From an uncultured Bacilli bacterium (GTDB lineage Bacteria > Bacillota_I > Bacilli_A > RF39 > UBA660), in the NCBI GenBank assembly GCA_934157235.1, contig CAKPHH010000004.1, positions 44,479-108,478 of the forward strand: a DNA stretch of 64,000 bases. The letters run 5' to 3'. The notes below the pieces were generated by a model that saw nothing but the letters and a program-made list of their open reading frames with translations, had not been told where the DNA came from and ran no database searches. The position numbers and the translations under genes were made by a program. Shown one piece after another: positions 33,090-41,426 of this stretch. How positions within the stretch are numbered: the stretch's first letter is position 1; each line of letters starts with the position of its first letter.

Positions 33090-33824
33090 ATGGCACAAAA
33101 ACGAATGCTTAGTATGAACATCATTGATACCGATATGTTTATTCAAATGCCTATTTCGGCAAGATTACTATATTATGATTTTTGTATGAGAGCGGATGAC
33201 GATGGCTTTATTGATTCACCAACAAAGATTATGAAGATGATTGGATGTACAGAGGACGATCTTAAAATATTAATTGCTAAAAATTATTTAATACCCTTTA
33301 AAAATAAAGTCTGTGTAATTAGGCACTGGCTAATACATAATACAATACGTAAAGACAGGTATAATCCTACAATTCATTTAGAAGAGAGAAATCAATTAGC
33401 AATTAACAATAAAATTTATGATTTTCAAGGAAAAAATGTGTCTGGCAACCAAATGGCAACCATCTGGCAACCCAGTATAGATAAGAATAGTTATAATAAT
33501 AGTAATAATATATTAGAGCAGTCAACTGAGAATATTTTTGAAATTATTGAAAAGGAATTTGGGAGATTATTAAGTCCTTTAGAAATTGAAATGATTCAAA
33601 GTTGGGATTATCCAATTGAAATATTAAAATTAGCAGTTCAAGAAGCATCAACAAGCGGACAATTTGTTATTAAATACATAGACAGAATATTGTATAACTG
33701 GTCAAAAGCAAATGTACGTACTGCAGAAGAAGCAAAAAAATATATTGCTAATTTTAGAAATAAAAAAGAAAGAAATAATCAGCTTGATGAGCGAAATTCA
33801 AGTACGTATTATGAGGAATTGTAG
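33090..33824 (+). CDS. phage replication protein with DnaD-like C-terminus
   Basis: 244 residues. The N-terminus (ARLLYYDFCMRADDDGFIDSP and IRHWLIHN) matches phage replisome organisers that bind the phage origin. The C-terminal FGRLLSPLEIEMIQSW followed by YIDRILYNW is the DnaD/DnaB_2 fold used to load helicase. A Ser/Asn-rich linker lies between. The stop is directly followed by the DnaB start. Confidence 0.87.
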   Translation: MAQKRMLSMNIIDTDMFIQMPISARLLYYDFCMRADDDGFIDSPTKIMKMIGCTEDDLKILIAKNYLIPFKNKVCVIRHWLIHNTIRKDRYNPTIHLEERNQLAINNKIYDFQGKNVSGNQMATIWQPSIDKNSYNNSNNILEQSTENIFEIIEKEFGRLLSPLEIEMIQSWDYPIEILKLAVQEASTSGQFVIKYIDRILYNWSKANVRTAEEAKKYIANFRNKKERNNQLDERNSSTYYEEL

Positions 33825-35093
33825 ATGGATAATCAAATTGAACTTGATTTAATAGGTAATCTAATTCTTAATCCAGAGTCAATGAAAAAAATTGTTATAA
33901 GTCCAGAAAATTTATTTGATTATAAAAATAAATTTATTCTTGAATTACTGATAAGGCAATTTAAAGAATATGGGACTATAAGCACAATAGGTATTATTGA
34001 AAATTATAAATATTTATTTACACAAAAATTTCAAATAAATGAAATATTACAGATTATGAATTTAGCAATAGCTGATGCTCCTATCACCGATATAGACTAT
34101 CTTCAACAAACTATTTTTGAAAGATATGTTAGAAAATTAATCCTGGACGAAATAACTAAATTCAAAGATTCAAAAATATCTGAAAATGAGTTGTTTGATA
34201 GTTTACATAGATTTGAATCTATGTCAATAAAAATAAATGATCACAGACTCTCTTCAGATGAATTATTTAATTTAATAAATTCAAAGAATAAGAATATAAA
34301 TTTGAAGTTTTCAAAATTATCTGAATGTGCAAATATACAAGAACATGATTTGGTTGTTGTTGCTGCGAGACCAGGAATAGGAAAGACAGGCTTTATTCTG
34401 AATATTTTAGAAGATCTATCATCTAAATATAATTGTATTTTATTCAACATGGAAATGAGTGAAAAACAAGTATATCAAAGACTTATTTCGATTAATAGTG
34501 GTACACCCATGAAATACTTAAACAACACTGAAACTGCTTATCAAGAAAAATGTATAAAGGAATCTTGCAATCAAATAGCAAATAAAAAAATAAAAATATA
34601 TTCTCAAGGACAGACTATTTCAACAATTCGTAGAAAAATTGTTTCGGAATCGAAAAATGAACATACGATAGTATTTATCGATTATGTAGGATTAATATCC
34701 ACTAGTAGCAGCAGTGATAGAAAGTTGTCACTATACGAAAAAATAACATCAATAGTTAAAGATTTAAGGCAAATTAGTCTTGAAAATGACTGCACTATTT
34801 TTCTTGTTTCCCAACTCAATAGACAAGTTGAAAATCAAAAGGACAAGACACCAAAAATTAGTGACTTAAAAGAATCTGGAGAGTTAGAGCAGTCGGCAAC
34901 TACAGTTCTATTATTACACGACGAAAATCACGATAAAAATTTGTCTAAATCAGAAATAGAAATTTCGGTTATCATCGGCAAGAATCGAAATGGAAGAGTT
35001 GGAATAACAAGGTTAAATTACAATAAAGAAAATCAACAGTTTTCAGATATAAAAAAGACAGTTGTTAATAATAACACCTGGAGAAAGGAATAA
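33825..35093 (+). CDS. dnaB: phage replicative DNA helicase, DnaB-like
   Basis: 422 residues. The N-terminal DnaB-type domain is followed by a RecA-like ATPase with Walker A ARPGIGKTGF (about 178-187), NMEMSEKQVYQRL, Walker B IVFIDYVGLI and SQLNRQVE. It unwinds phage DNA ahead of the fork and is loaded by the DnaD-like protein encoded just upstream (start right after its stop). Confidence 0.94.
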   Translation: MDNQIELDLIGNLILNPESMKKIVISPENLFDYKNKFILELLIRQFKEYGTISTIGIIENYKYLFTQKFQINEILQIMNLAIADAPITDIDYLQQTIFERYVRKLILDEITKFKDSKISENELFDSLHRFESMSIKINDHRLSSDELFNLINSKNKNINLKFSKLSECANIQEHDLVVVAARPGIGKTGFILNILEDLSSKYNCILFNMEMSEKQVYQRLISINSGTPMKYLNNTETAYQEKCIKESCNQIANKKIKIYSQGQTISTIRRKIVSESKNEHTIVFIDYVGLISTSSSSDRKLSLYEKITSIVKDLRQISLENDCTIFLVSQLNRQVENQKDKTPKISDLKESGELEQSATTVLLLHDENHDKNLSKSEIEISVIIGKNRNGRVGITRLNYNKENQQFSDIKKTVVNNNTWRKE

Positions 35094-35096
35094 AAA

Positions 35097-35255
35097 GTGG
35101 AAAAGATAGATTATTCTCAGTTAAAAAAATTATTAACTGAAATAAACAAAAAGGGAATTCCTAGTGATTTAATATTAAATTTATTAGATATTGAATCGTT
35201 ATCAGAATTAAATGTTAAACAATATAATTACTTATTATTTTTAGTTAAAAGTTAG
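35097..35255 (+). CDS. short phage hypothetical protein
   Basis: 52 residues from GTG 35097: KIDYSQLKKLLTEINKKG then a Leu-rich helical stretch. GAAAGGA lies 8 nt upstream and the stop overlaps the next ribosome site (GTTAGGAGG). No family recognised. Confidence 0.6.
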   Translation: MEKIDYSQLKKLLTEINKKGIPSDLILNLLDIESLSELNVKQYNYLLFLVKS

Positions 35256-35265
35256 GAGGTTTAAA

Positions 35266-35520
35266 ATGTTTTCAGTAAAAAAGAGAAACACAGAGGCACT
35301 AAAAAAAGAATCTATGTATGAAGATCTTGTTGCTTCAAAAGAAAAAATAATAAAGATGCAAAATGATCAAATTGCAATGTATGAAAAGATGATCAGCATG
35401 AAAGATATTTTTTCAGATATAAAAAAAATTCAAAATGAACTAAGAATAGAAATTTTAAATAAAAAAGGGAGAGTGAATAAAAATGGAAATAACAAAAATA
35501 GCAGTAAAAAAAGTAAATAA
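35266..35520 (+). CDS. small coiled-coil phage protein
   Basis: 84 residues, almost wholly helical with a Lys/Ser/Asn tail (NKNGNNKNSSKKSK). AGGAGG precedes ATG 35266. Its 3' end overlaps the spoVG-like gene by 38 nt in another frame. Unknown function. Confidence 0.65.
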   Translation: MFSVKKRNTEALKKESMYEDLVASKEKIIKMQNDQIAMYEKMISMKDIFSDIKKIQNELRIEILNKKGRVNKNGNNKNSSKKSK

Positions 35521-35743
35521 GGAAGATAGTAAATTGAGAGGATTCGCTACAGTAATTCTGGATGATGCAATAGCAATTCATAATATTAAAATTTTAGATG
35601 GCAAAGAAAAATTATTTATTGCTTTCCCATCTTCAAAATCTAGCTCTGATGACAAATATTACGATATAGTCCATCCAATTAAGCAGGATATAAGAACATT
35701 AATTGAAGAATCTATTCTAAAAAATTACGAAGAGGTGAAGTAA
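35483..35743 (+). CDS. SpoVG-family RNA/DNA-binding protein, phage-encoded
   Basis: 86 residues that track SpoVG along most of its length: MEITKIAVKKVNKED, LRGFATVILDDAIAIHNIKI, LFIAFPSSKSSSD and the closing DIVHPIKQDIRTLIEESIL. Host SpoVG binds nucleic acid and alters gene expression; phage copies are known in Bacillota. GGGAGAGTGA precedes ATG 35483 within the upstream gene. Confidence 0.88.
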   Translation: MEITKIAVKKVNKEDSKLRGFATVILDDAIAIHNIKILDGKEKLFIAFPSSKSSSDDKYYDIVHPIKQDIRTLIEESILKNYEEVK

Positions 35744-35744
35744 C

Positions 35745-36212
35745 ATGTTTTTTAAAAGAAAATATATAGATGAAATAAAATCCTTAAAAGATCAAAATGA
35801 AAAATTACAGAAAAAGTTAGAGTTATGCAATGCCAAAATCGGTGGTTTAACCGCTGCAAATAATCGCTATCGAAAAGATAATAAAGAATTATCTAAAATT
35901 AATTTATTACTTCAGGCTGAGGTTGATGCAGCAAAGCCATTAAAGGATGAGAATGAAAAATTAAGGAAAAGGATAATTGATGTTCAGAATGAAAAAGTAA
36001 AAATAAATAGTGAATTGACTTCAAAAGTAAAAGGACTTTCAAATATTGAAAAACAATTTGATTTAATCGTAAAAGAAAATGATCAAAATAAAGAAAAAGT
36101 TATTAAATTACAAGGTATTGTTGATAATTTGAATAAGTTAATTAATACTAAAATGAGAGACAAAGTTTCTATGCAAGAATTAAAAAAATATTGTGAAGGA
36201 GGAAAAAAGTAA
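35745..36212 (+). CDS. coiled-coil phage protein
   Basis: 155 residues, a near-continuous coiled coil (KSLKDQNEKLQKKLELCNAK onward), with an N-terminal MFFKRKY. Unknown function; AGAGGTGAAG precedes the start. Co-transcribed with the spoVG-like gene (1-nt gap). Confidence 0.65.
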   Translation: MFFKRKYIDEIKSLKDQNEKLQKKLELCNAKIGGLTAANNRYRKDNKELSKINLLLQAEVDAAKPLKDENEKLRKRIIDVQNEKVKINSELTSKVKGLSNIEKQFDLIVKENDQNKEKVIKLQGIVDNLNKLINTKMRDKVSMQELKKYCEGGKK

Positions 36213-36302
36213 TTAATTAAAAAATTATGTAAAAATAGTCATAGTATTCGTAGTTAACGACCCAGAGTTGCACCTCACACTCCTTTCTTTATTTTTTACG
36301 TA

Positions 36303-36339
36303 TGATCAATGAGTTTGAGACTATGAGTTTGATTGATCA
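36303..36339. repeat. inverted and direct repeats in the 150-bp gap
   Basis: TGATCAAT (36303-36310) and ATTGATCA (36332-36339) enclose two copies of ATGAGTTTGA. No ORF covers 36213-36352. It could be an operator or a replication-related site. Confidence 0.5.
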
Positions 36340-36364
36340 TTAATTAATTATTTTGCAAAAAATT

Positions 36365-36538
36365 ATGAATAAAAAGGAAGAAACTGTCGTAATAGTTGCA
36401 CTTTGTGTAGCAGCATCATCAATGTTAATACTTATTGCATTGCTCACTTCTATTTTGTTGAAAAATGAATGTGCTAAAGATACTGAATTATCAAAGTGGA
36501 CTATTTGTATAAGAAAAATTGAAAAGGAAGGAGAATAA
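36365..36538 (+). CDS. small phage membrane protein
   Basis: 57 residues: NKKEE, one membrane helix (VVIVALCVAASSMLILIALL), then a short tail with two Cys (NECAKD and WTICIRKIEKEGE). The ribosome site is weak. The next start lies 1 nt after the stop, which supports its being translated. Confidence 0.5.
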   Translation: MNKKEETVVIVALCVAASSMLILIALLTSILLKNECAKDTELSKWTICIRKIEKEGE

Positions 36539-36539
36539 T

Positions 36540-37157
36540 ATGTCAAAGTATTTTCCTGTAAAATATGGCAGATCATCAGTTCGCCCTTTTAAAAAGGAAG
36601 ATGTAATAAATATGATGATTATGCTTCAAAAAAAAAGAGATACTGAATTATCATCAAGTCAAAAATTTATTTATGATCGTGACTGGTTGATGATTAAACT
36701 AGGATTAAATACAGCCTTTAGAATATCTGACTTGTTAAAATTATCAGTCAACGATAATTTGAAAAAAGGAATTATGTATATTCGTGAGGATAAAACCAAT
36801 AAAGAACAATATTGGGAGCTAAATCAAAAATTGCATAGAGATGTACTTGAATATATTCAAAGAAATAATCTTTATGACGATGAATTTTTGTTTAAGTCAA
36901 GAATTGGTATTAATAAGCCAATCTCAACAACTAACGCTTGGATGAGAATTAAAAAATATTCAGATGCGTTAGGAATTAAATATTTAGTTGGTTGTCATTC
37001 ATTAAGAAAATGCTTTGCAAGAACATTTTATGAAGAAACAAAAGACTTGATTACACTACAAAAAATGTTGAATCATGCTTCGCCTCAAATAACGTTAATC
37101 TATATTTGCTGGGATGATGAAGATCAACTAAATGCGAGAAAAAATTTTTATTTATAG
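36540..37157 (+). CDS. second tyrosine recombinase in the phage early region
   Basis: 205 residues. The catalytic signature is complete: Arg in NTAFRISDLLKL, HSLRKCFAR (His-x-x-Arg), LNHASPQITLIYI with His and the Tyr nucleophile. It lacks the long arm-binding N-terminus of the integrase. Such short recombinases occur in phage early regions beside SpoVG-like genes; a role in plasmid or dimer resolution, or in switching, is possible. GGAAGGAG precedes ATG 36540. Confidence 0.88.
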   Translation: MSKYFPVKYGRSSVRPFKKEDVINMMIMLQKKRDTELSSSQKFIYDRDWLMIKLGLNTAFRISDLLKLSVNDNLKKGIMYIREDKTNKEQYWELNQKLHRDVLEYIQRNNLYDDEFLFKSRIGINKPISTTNAWMRIKKYSDALGIKYLVGCHSLRKCFARTFYEETKDLITLQKMLNHASPQITLIYICWDDEDQLNARKNFYL

Positions 37158-37169
37158 GAGGAATTTAAA

Positions 37170-37661
37170 ATGAAGATTAAAGTAATAGATTTATTATTCT
37201 TTTTTCACGAAAAAAGATTAGAGGAAGGTTTTAAGTTTATTTTCAAGGATGAAGTACTTGAATATAAAACAAATAATTTAATATTTACGAAAACTAATAT
37301 TTGTTTTGGTTACAAATATCCACTTGAACAAGTCTTGAATGATGAGATAACAATATTAACACCAGAGCTTATTAAATTTGATGAGGATAATACTAGTACA
37401 TCTGTTGATGATTCAGTAAAAAAAGAAGATATAGATAGTATATTATCTCAGACACTAATATCAGTTGAAAAATATGGAGATAAGACAACTATTTTAAAAG
37501 CAACTTTACCAAATGGTTTTGTAGTTGTTGAAAGTTCAAGCTGTGTGGATCCTAAAAACTTCAATATGTCTATTGGTGAACAAATATGTATGAAAAAGTT
37601 AGAAGATAAAATATGGGAATTAGAAGGATATAAATTGCAGAATGAATTATCTTTAAATTAG
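37170..37661 (+). CDS. phage protein with Gp49-like (N4 gp49 / Sf6 gp66) C-terminus
   Basis: 163 residues. The C-terminal half contains LPNGFVVVESSSCVD, NMSIGEQICMKKLEDKIWEL and EGYKLQ, the hallmark of the N4 gp49/Sf6 gene 66 family, common in phage early regions with no known function. The N-terminal 80 residues are of unknown fold. GGAGGAATT precedes it. Confidence 0.78.
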   Translation: MKIKVIDLLFFFHEKRLEEGFKFIFKDEVLEYKTNNLIFTKTNICFGYKYPLEQVLNDEITILTPELIKFDEDNTSTSVDDSVKKEDIDSILSQTLISVEKYGDKTTILKATLPNGFVVVESSSCVDPKNFNMSIGEQICMKKLEDKIWELEGYKLQNELSLN

Positions 37662-37781
37662 TAAAAAATATTTTTTTAATATATATCATTAATAAAATGA
37701 AAAAAAGTAAGTTCAGCTAAAAAAGTTATGGTTTTTATGATTGCTAAAAATTATAGACTGCAAAGAAAAAAATAAAAAAAA

Positions 37782-37835
37782 GTATAGAATAATTGAACTT
37801 AATAGAATTATTCCATTTTGTTAAGTTCACTATAC
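37782..37835. promoter_or_regulatory. large imperfect hairpin in the 205-bp gap
   Basis: GTATAG...GAACTTAA on the left pairs with TTAAGTTC...CTATAC on the right (37782-37787 with 37830-37835; 37795-37802 with 37821-37828). Bases 37662-37866 hold no ORF. A leader RNA structure or a protein site ahead of the small-gene cluster is likely. Confidence 0.5.
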
Positions 37836-37866
37836 AAAAAAAGATAACTACGTTGGGAGATAAAGT

Positions 37867-38235
37867 ATGGCTGATAAAGAAATCATATTAAGAGGTTTAG
37901 AAAATCTTAAAACTAAACTGAATAATGCTAGTGGCGGTTTGTTTCAAAGATTAGAAAATCTCGAAATTGAAAATGGAAAACTAAAAGAACAATTATTAGT
38001 ATCTCAAACAAATGAAGAAACATTTAGACTAGAAATGGAAGATATAACAAAAATATTAGGACTAGATGAAGATACAATATTTGATGATGTTAAAGCATAT
38101 GTGAGGAGTTTAAAGGATAATTGGACTGAGTTAAGAAAACAAGAAATAAATCGTTTTAACAAAACTCAAGATGTACAATTTTTATACGTATTACAAGATA
38201 TGCAAGAAATAGAAAAAAGTGATAGTAATGAATAA
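37867..38235 (+). CDS. coiled-coil phage early protein
   Basis: 122 residues, helical (LENLKTKLNNASGG, LENLEIENGKLKEQLL). GGGAG lies upstream. First of a run of short, overlapping early genes (to 39800) of unknown function that share a Lys/Glu-rich helical style. Confidence 0.65.
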   Translation: MADKEIILRGLENLKTKLNNASGGLFQRLENLEIENGKLKEQLLVSQTNEETFRLEMEDITKILGLDEDTIFDDVKAYVRSLKDNWTELRKQEINRFNKTQDVQFLYVLQDMQEIEKSDSNE

Positions 38236-38506
38236 AGAAGAATTAGATTTATTAGAAATTGTTTTTACTCTTGCGATTGGAGAGTGTGCTTATAATGATA
38301 TAAATAACATACAAAAATTAGAAGATAAAATTAAAACAATTGGTAATTTATGTAAAAAACAAAAAGAAGTTATTGATAGAACAATAAATGCTATTGATTT
38401 AGTAATTGAATTAATTAAACAACAACCAACGGAAGATGATAAATGGATTTTAGATAGATTAAATGGATTTAAGATTATTTTAGAAGATAAAGAGGTGTCT
38501 AGATGA
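38228..38506 (+). CDS. phage early hypothetical protein
   Basis: 92 residues, helical. ATG 38228 overlaps the end of the upstream gene by 8 nt; GTG 38219 is an alternative. Its end overlaps the next gene in ATGA. Shares CKKQKEVIDRTINAID with the style of the gene at 38679 (GKNKKQQEVIDMFLN), so the two may be distant paralogues. Confidence 0.6.
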   Translation: MNKEELDLLEIVFTLAIGECAYNDINNIQKLEDKIKTIGNLCKKQKEVIDRTINAIDLVIELIKQQPTEDDKWILDRLNGFKIILEDKEVSR

Positions 38507-38682
38507 TAACTAATATTCATGATCTAATAGAAATATTAAAAGTAAATCCACCTAAAATAATTCTTGTTTCTAATTTGTATGATTGGTTTTTAAAAAGTAA
38601 TTGGGACTGCATGCTAAGCGACAGGCTTAAAGAATATATTAGAGAAGGTGGAATCGTTGAAAGAAAGGCGGCATCAGAATGA
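38503..38682 (+). CDS. short phage hypothetical protein
   Basis: 59 residues (MITNIHDLIEILKVNPP...). Both ends couple through ATGA overlaps with neighbours, and GAGGTG lies upstream at 38492-38497. No family recognised. Confidence 0.65.
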   Translation: MITNIHDLIEILKVNPPKIILVSNLYDWFLKSNWDCMLSDRLKEYIREGGIVERKAASE

Positions 38683-38921
38683 ATGAAGAAGTAAAGGAAA
38701 TTTTAGAAGATTTAGAATTGTGTAATGGTTTTTATGATTTTATTCTTGAACCAGAAAAATCAGAAATTTTATTTAATTATATAATGCAATTACAAGGAAA
38801 AAATAAAAAACAGCAAGAAGTAATTGATATGTTTTTAAATAAAGCTGATAAAAACAAAATGTTATTAAATAATCCTGATTTATTAGATTTGTATTTAAAA
38901 ATAAAAGAGGTGTCTGAATGA
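38679..38921 (+). CDS. phage early hypothetical protein
   Basis: 80 residues, acidic and helical; AAAGGCGG upstream; the stop overlaps the next start in ATGA. No family recognised. Confidence 0.62.
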   Translation: MNEEVKEILEDLELCNGFYDFILEPEKSEILFNYIMQLQGKNKKQQEVIDMFLNKADKNKMLLNNPDLLDLYLKIKEVSE

Positions 38922-39370
38922 AAAGAGAATGTGACACTTGCATAAAAAGAAAAACAACATTTTGTCCTACTTCAATGGAATGTATGGCTACTGATGATAT
39001 GCCATATTATCAAAATAGAATTATGCTATTAGAAGAAAATCAAGAATTAAAGAATCAACTTGAAGAACATAAAAAAATATATATATATAAAGTAAATAAT
39101 TTTTTAGCAGAAAATGTAGAACCTGATCCAGAAGATCTATATATGGCAGAGTTAGAACAAAGAGCAATGGATTGTGAGCTAATGGAAATGCAGCAAAAAG
39201 AGTTTATAAATTATTTAGAAGATGAAATAAAAACATTAGAAAAAGATATATTAGAAACCGTTGATGATATGGATATATATATGAAACAAGTGAAATCACT
39301 TATAATAGAAGGAATTTTACAAAAATATAAAGAAACAATAGGAGTATTAGATGAAAATAATAAGCAATAA
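38918..39370 (+). CDS. phage early protein with N-terminal Cys cluster
   Basis: 150 residues. The N-terminus has CDTC and CPTSMEC, a possible zinc site. The rest is a long coiled coil (MLLEENQELKNQLEEHKK) and an acidic helical tail. AGAGGTG precedes ATG 38918. Unknown function. Confidence 0.65.
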   Translation: MKRECDTCIKRKTTFCPTSMECMATDDMPYYQNRIMLLEENQELKNQLEEHKKIYIYKVNNFLAENVEPDPEDLYMAELEQRAMDCELMEMQQKEFINYLEDEIKTLEKDILETVDDMDIYMKQVKSLIIEGILQKYKETIGVLDENNKQ

Positions 39371-39545
39371 ACTTTATAACGAATATACAAAAACAACAAT
39401 AGATTATCATACTGATTATTCCAAAATAACTAAAGAACAATTATATGATACTTTTAAGTTCCATTGTCAAGGTCAAAGAATACTTATTGAAGTAGTTGAA
39501 TACATTTATAAATTAATTCAACAAGATAAAAATAATAGGAGATGA
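39351..39545 (+). CDS. short phage hypothetical protein
   Basis: 64 residues, overlapping the previous gene by 20 nt, with AGGAG at 39340-39344. Features SKITKEQLYDTFKFHCQGQR. No family recognised. Confidence 0.55.
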   Translation: MKIISNKLYNEYTKTTIDYHTDYSKITKEQLYDTFKFHCQGQRILIEVVEYIYKLIQQDKNNRR

Positions 39546-39551
39546 TAAATA

Positions 39552-39800
39552 ATGGAAGAAATACATAGCATTATTCATAGAAAAAAAGAGCGATTAAAAA
39601 AACTTAATGATTTTAATTATATAACTACTATGAACGATGTTAAAAGGAATAATGAAATTTATCGCTTAAAAGGTTATATTGAAGCCTTAAATGATGTTAA
39701 AAATAAAAAAATATATACACAAGAAAGGGATATACTTGAAAGAATTTATAAAAATGTTGATGAAAATATAAAACAGATTATACGAGAATGCTGGAGGTAA
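39552..39800 (+). CDS. phage early hypothetical protein
   Basis: 82 residues, basic and helical (HRKKERLKKLNDFN). TAGGAGATG lies just upstream. It is followed by a 17-codon frame (39804-39857) that carries the next gene's ribosome site. Confidence 0.58.
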   Translation: MEEIHSIIHRKKERLKKLNDFNYITTMNDVKRNNEIYRLKGYIEALNDVKNKKIYTQERDILERIYKNVDENIKQIIRECWR

Positions 39801-39849
39801 AGAATGAAATATTTAATAGAAGATGAAGAAAAAATAGGAGGAAAAACTA

Positions 39850-40389
39850 ATGAATGAAAAGGAAGTTGTAAAAATAGTTCTGAATGAACTAGAAAAAAGA
39901 AACATAATCAAACATAATTTTTCAACGTATAAAAATACAGAACAAATCCTTAGAGATTATCCAATGTTAAAGAAATCAATTACTGACAGACAAGAACAAA
40001 TAAAGGAATATAAGCAATTCGGATTACAAGAAAAATCTAAGTCCATAACTTCAATAAGTGTAAACCATAAACACGAAGATACAGAGGATATAATAAATGA
40101 CTCAATAAAAAGTTTGCAGAAACACATTTTCAAAACAAAGGTGATAATTGAATTTATTGATAAAATATTGGATAGATTCAAAGATGATCCATATTTTGAT
40201 GTGATAAAATTACATTACTTTGATAACATGACATATGATCAAATTGCAGAGATATTTGATAAAAGAAAAAATAATAAAGGTAAACTAACAGCTGGAAGTA
40301 CAATTGGTAGCAATAATCAAAGATTAATACGTGAAATTCAAAAATATTTATTTCCGAATGATTATTTATTCCAACTTTTAGGATATTGA
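39850..40389 (+). CDS. ArpU/sigma-like late-gene regulator
   Basis: 179 residues. The C-terminal half (VIKLHYFDNMTYDQIAEIF) is a sigma-70 region-4-like HTH. In position, last of the early genes and before HNH/terminase, it matches ArpU- or RinA-type activators of the phage late operon. ATAGGAGG precedes ATG 39850. Possible target: repeats of TTGG/TGGAAA at 40396-40413 ahead of the late promoter. Confidence 0.75.
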   Translation: MNEKEVVKIVLNELEKRNIIKHNFSTYKNTEQILRDYPMLKKSITDRQEQIKEYKQFGLQEKSKSITSISVNHKHEDTEDIINDSIKSLQKHIFKTKVIIEFIDKILDRFKDDPYFDVIKLHYFDNMTYDQIAEIFDKRKNNKGKLTAGSTIGSNNQRLIREIQKYLFPNDYLFQLLGY

Positions 40390-40437
40390 CAAAAATGGAA
40401 ATTGGTTGGAAAAGGCCGCTATTTTCATTTAGAAAAA

Positions 40438-40500
40438 TATAATATATAATGTGTATAGTGAAATTAATGTAAAGTAAAAGTCGGCCTTGCTGACTTTTTT
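40438..40500 (+). promoter_or_regulatory. candidate late promoter followed by hairpin terminator
   Basis: Two TATAAT elements (40438-40443, 40445-40450) lack a consensus -35, as expected for an activator-dependent promoter. AAAGTCGGC pairs with GCTGACTTT and a T run (40476-40500). A terminator just after a promoter suggests antitermination or a short leader RNA. Confidence 0.5.
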
Positions 40501-40511
40501 GTTGATGACGA

Positions 40512-40877
40512 ATGAAAAAAAGAAGAAAAAGAAGAAAGATATATAATTGGCCTGTCGAAATTACAAAAGGCAATACAGATGCATTTTATCATTCTACCGA
40601 TTATGATATTTGGAGAGAAAAAGTATTAGAGAGAGATAAATATGAGTGTCAGTTCTTTTCTGGCAAATGGTCTGATGGAATTCATAAACCATCAAAAATA
40701 AAACCAGTTAGAGCAACAACAGCACATCATATTATTCCGATAAAAGAAGATCCATCACTTTGTCTTGATGTTGATAATGGAGTATCTCTTTTGTTTGAAG
40801 CTCACGAAATAGTATCTGAAAGGTCCAAATTTAAATTTAAAAAAAGAAAAAAAGTTTTAACAGAAGAAAAATGGTAG
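40512..40877 (+). CDS. HNH endonuclease-like packaging protein
   Basis: 121 residues. ERDKYECQFFSGKW, TTAHHIIPI (His-His) and LDVDNGVSLLFEAHEIV give the HNH order, but the usual zinc CxxC pairs are mostly lost (only one Cys at each expected place or none). In HK97-type phages an HNH protein beside terminase is needed for cos cleavage. Very basic N-terminus (KKRRKRRK). Confidence 0.82.
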   Translation: MKKRRKRRKIYNWPVEITKGNTDAFYHSTDYDIWREKVLERDKYECQFFSGKWSDGIHKPSKIKPVRATTAHHIIPIKEDPSLCLDVDNGVSLLFEAHEIVSERSKFKFKKRKKVLTEEKW

Positions 40878-41006
40878 TTTTTTCTTCACCATACCCCCGG
40901 TCAAAAACTGGCACTGTATATTTTTAAAGGCCAGCGGGTGTGTGGTTAACGACTAAAAATATCCTCACGCGTACGCGTGTGTGGAAGGGTAGGAGGTGGT
41001 TATAAT
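40878..41006. other. candidate cos region
   Basis: The gap between HNH and the small terminase is unusually G/C-rich for this genome. It contains CCATACCCCCGGTC (from 40890), two TGGCA/GGCCAGCGGG motifs and the perfect 14-bp palindrome CACGCGTACGCGTG (40965-40978). HK97-like phages keep cos here. The cut site itself cannot be read from sequence alone. Confidence 0.5.
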
Positions 41007-41426
41007 GTGAAAAAAGCAAAAGAGGTAACAATTGGAAAAATAAAAAAATATCCTAAGACTATTAAAAAACTGTCCGAAAAAGACTTTATTGCTATTCGTG
41101 AGGATATCAGCATGCAGTTAGATAATTTATCTAAATTTGGAAAATACTATGACGATTTAGTCAATGAATATTTGAGTTTGCTTGCTATTCGTGAGGGATT
41201 AAAAGATGATATATATGAAAAAGGTGTTAGATACGTTTTTCAAAATGGCAATGGTAAAGAGCAAGAAAAAGCAAACGAATCTGTAACTAATTTGATAAAA
41301 GTTGAACAAATCATGTTAAAAATCATTAATGATTTAGGGATAAACCAGCCATTTATACCACCACAACCACCAAAAACAAAAGAAAATACTGATACATATG
41401 ATGGCGATGAAAATGATTTGTTGTAA
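41007..41426 (+). CDS. terS: terminase small subunit, P27-like
   Basis: 139 residues. Helical N-terminus (KLSEKDFIAIREDISMQLD), then the family's RYVFQNGNGKEQEKANESV and a Pro-rich tail. It recognises phage DNA ends for packaging. GTG 41007 follows AGGAGGTGG; the longer reading from 40977 starts inside the palindrome. Overlaps terL by 29 nt. Confidence 0.85.
   Translation: MKKAKEVTIGKIKKYPKTIKKLSEKDFIAIREDISMQLDNLSKFGKYYDDLVNEYLSLLAIREGLKDDIYEKGVRYVFQNGNGKEQEKANESVTNLIKVEQIMLKIINDLGINQPFIPPQPPKTKENTDTYDGDENDLL

Noticed and set aside
36340..36576. A 78-residue - strand frame
   Set aside because: Complement of the small membrane ORF and the start of the recombinase; no ribosome site and against operon direction.
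39804..39857. 17-codon ORF before the ArpU-like gene
   Set aside because: Too short to judge; more simply the leader carrying the ribosome site of the next gene.
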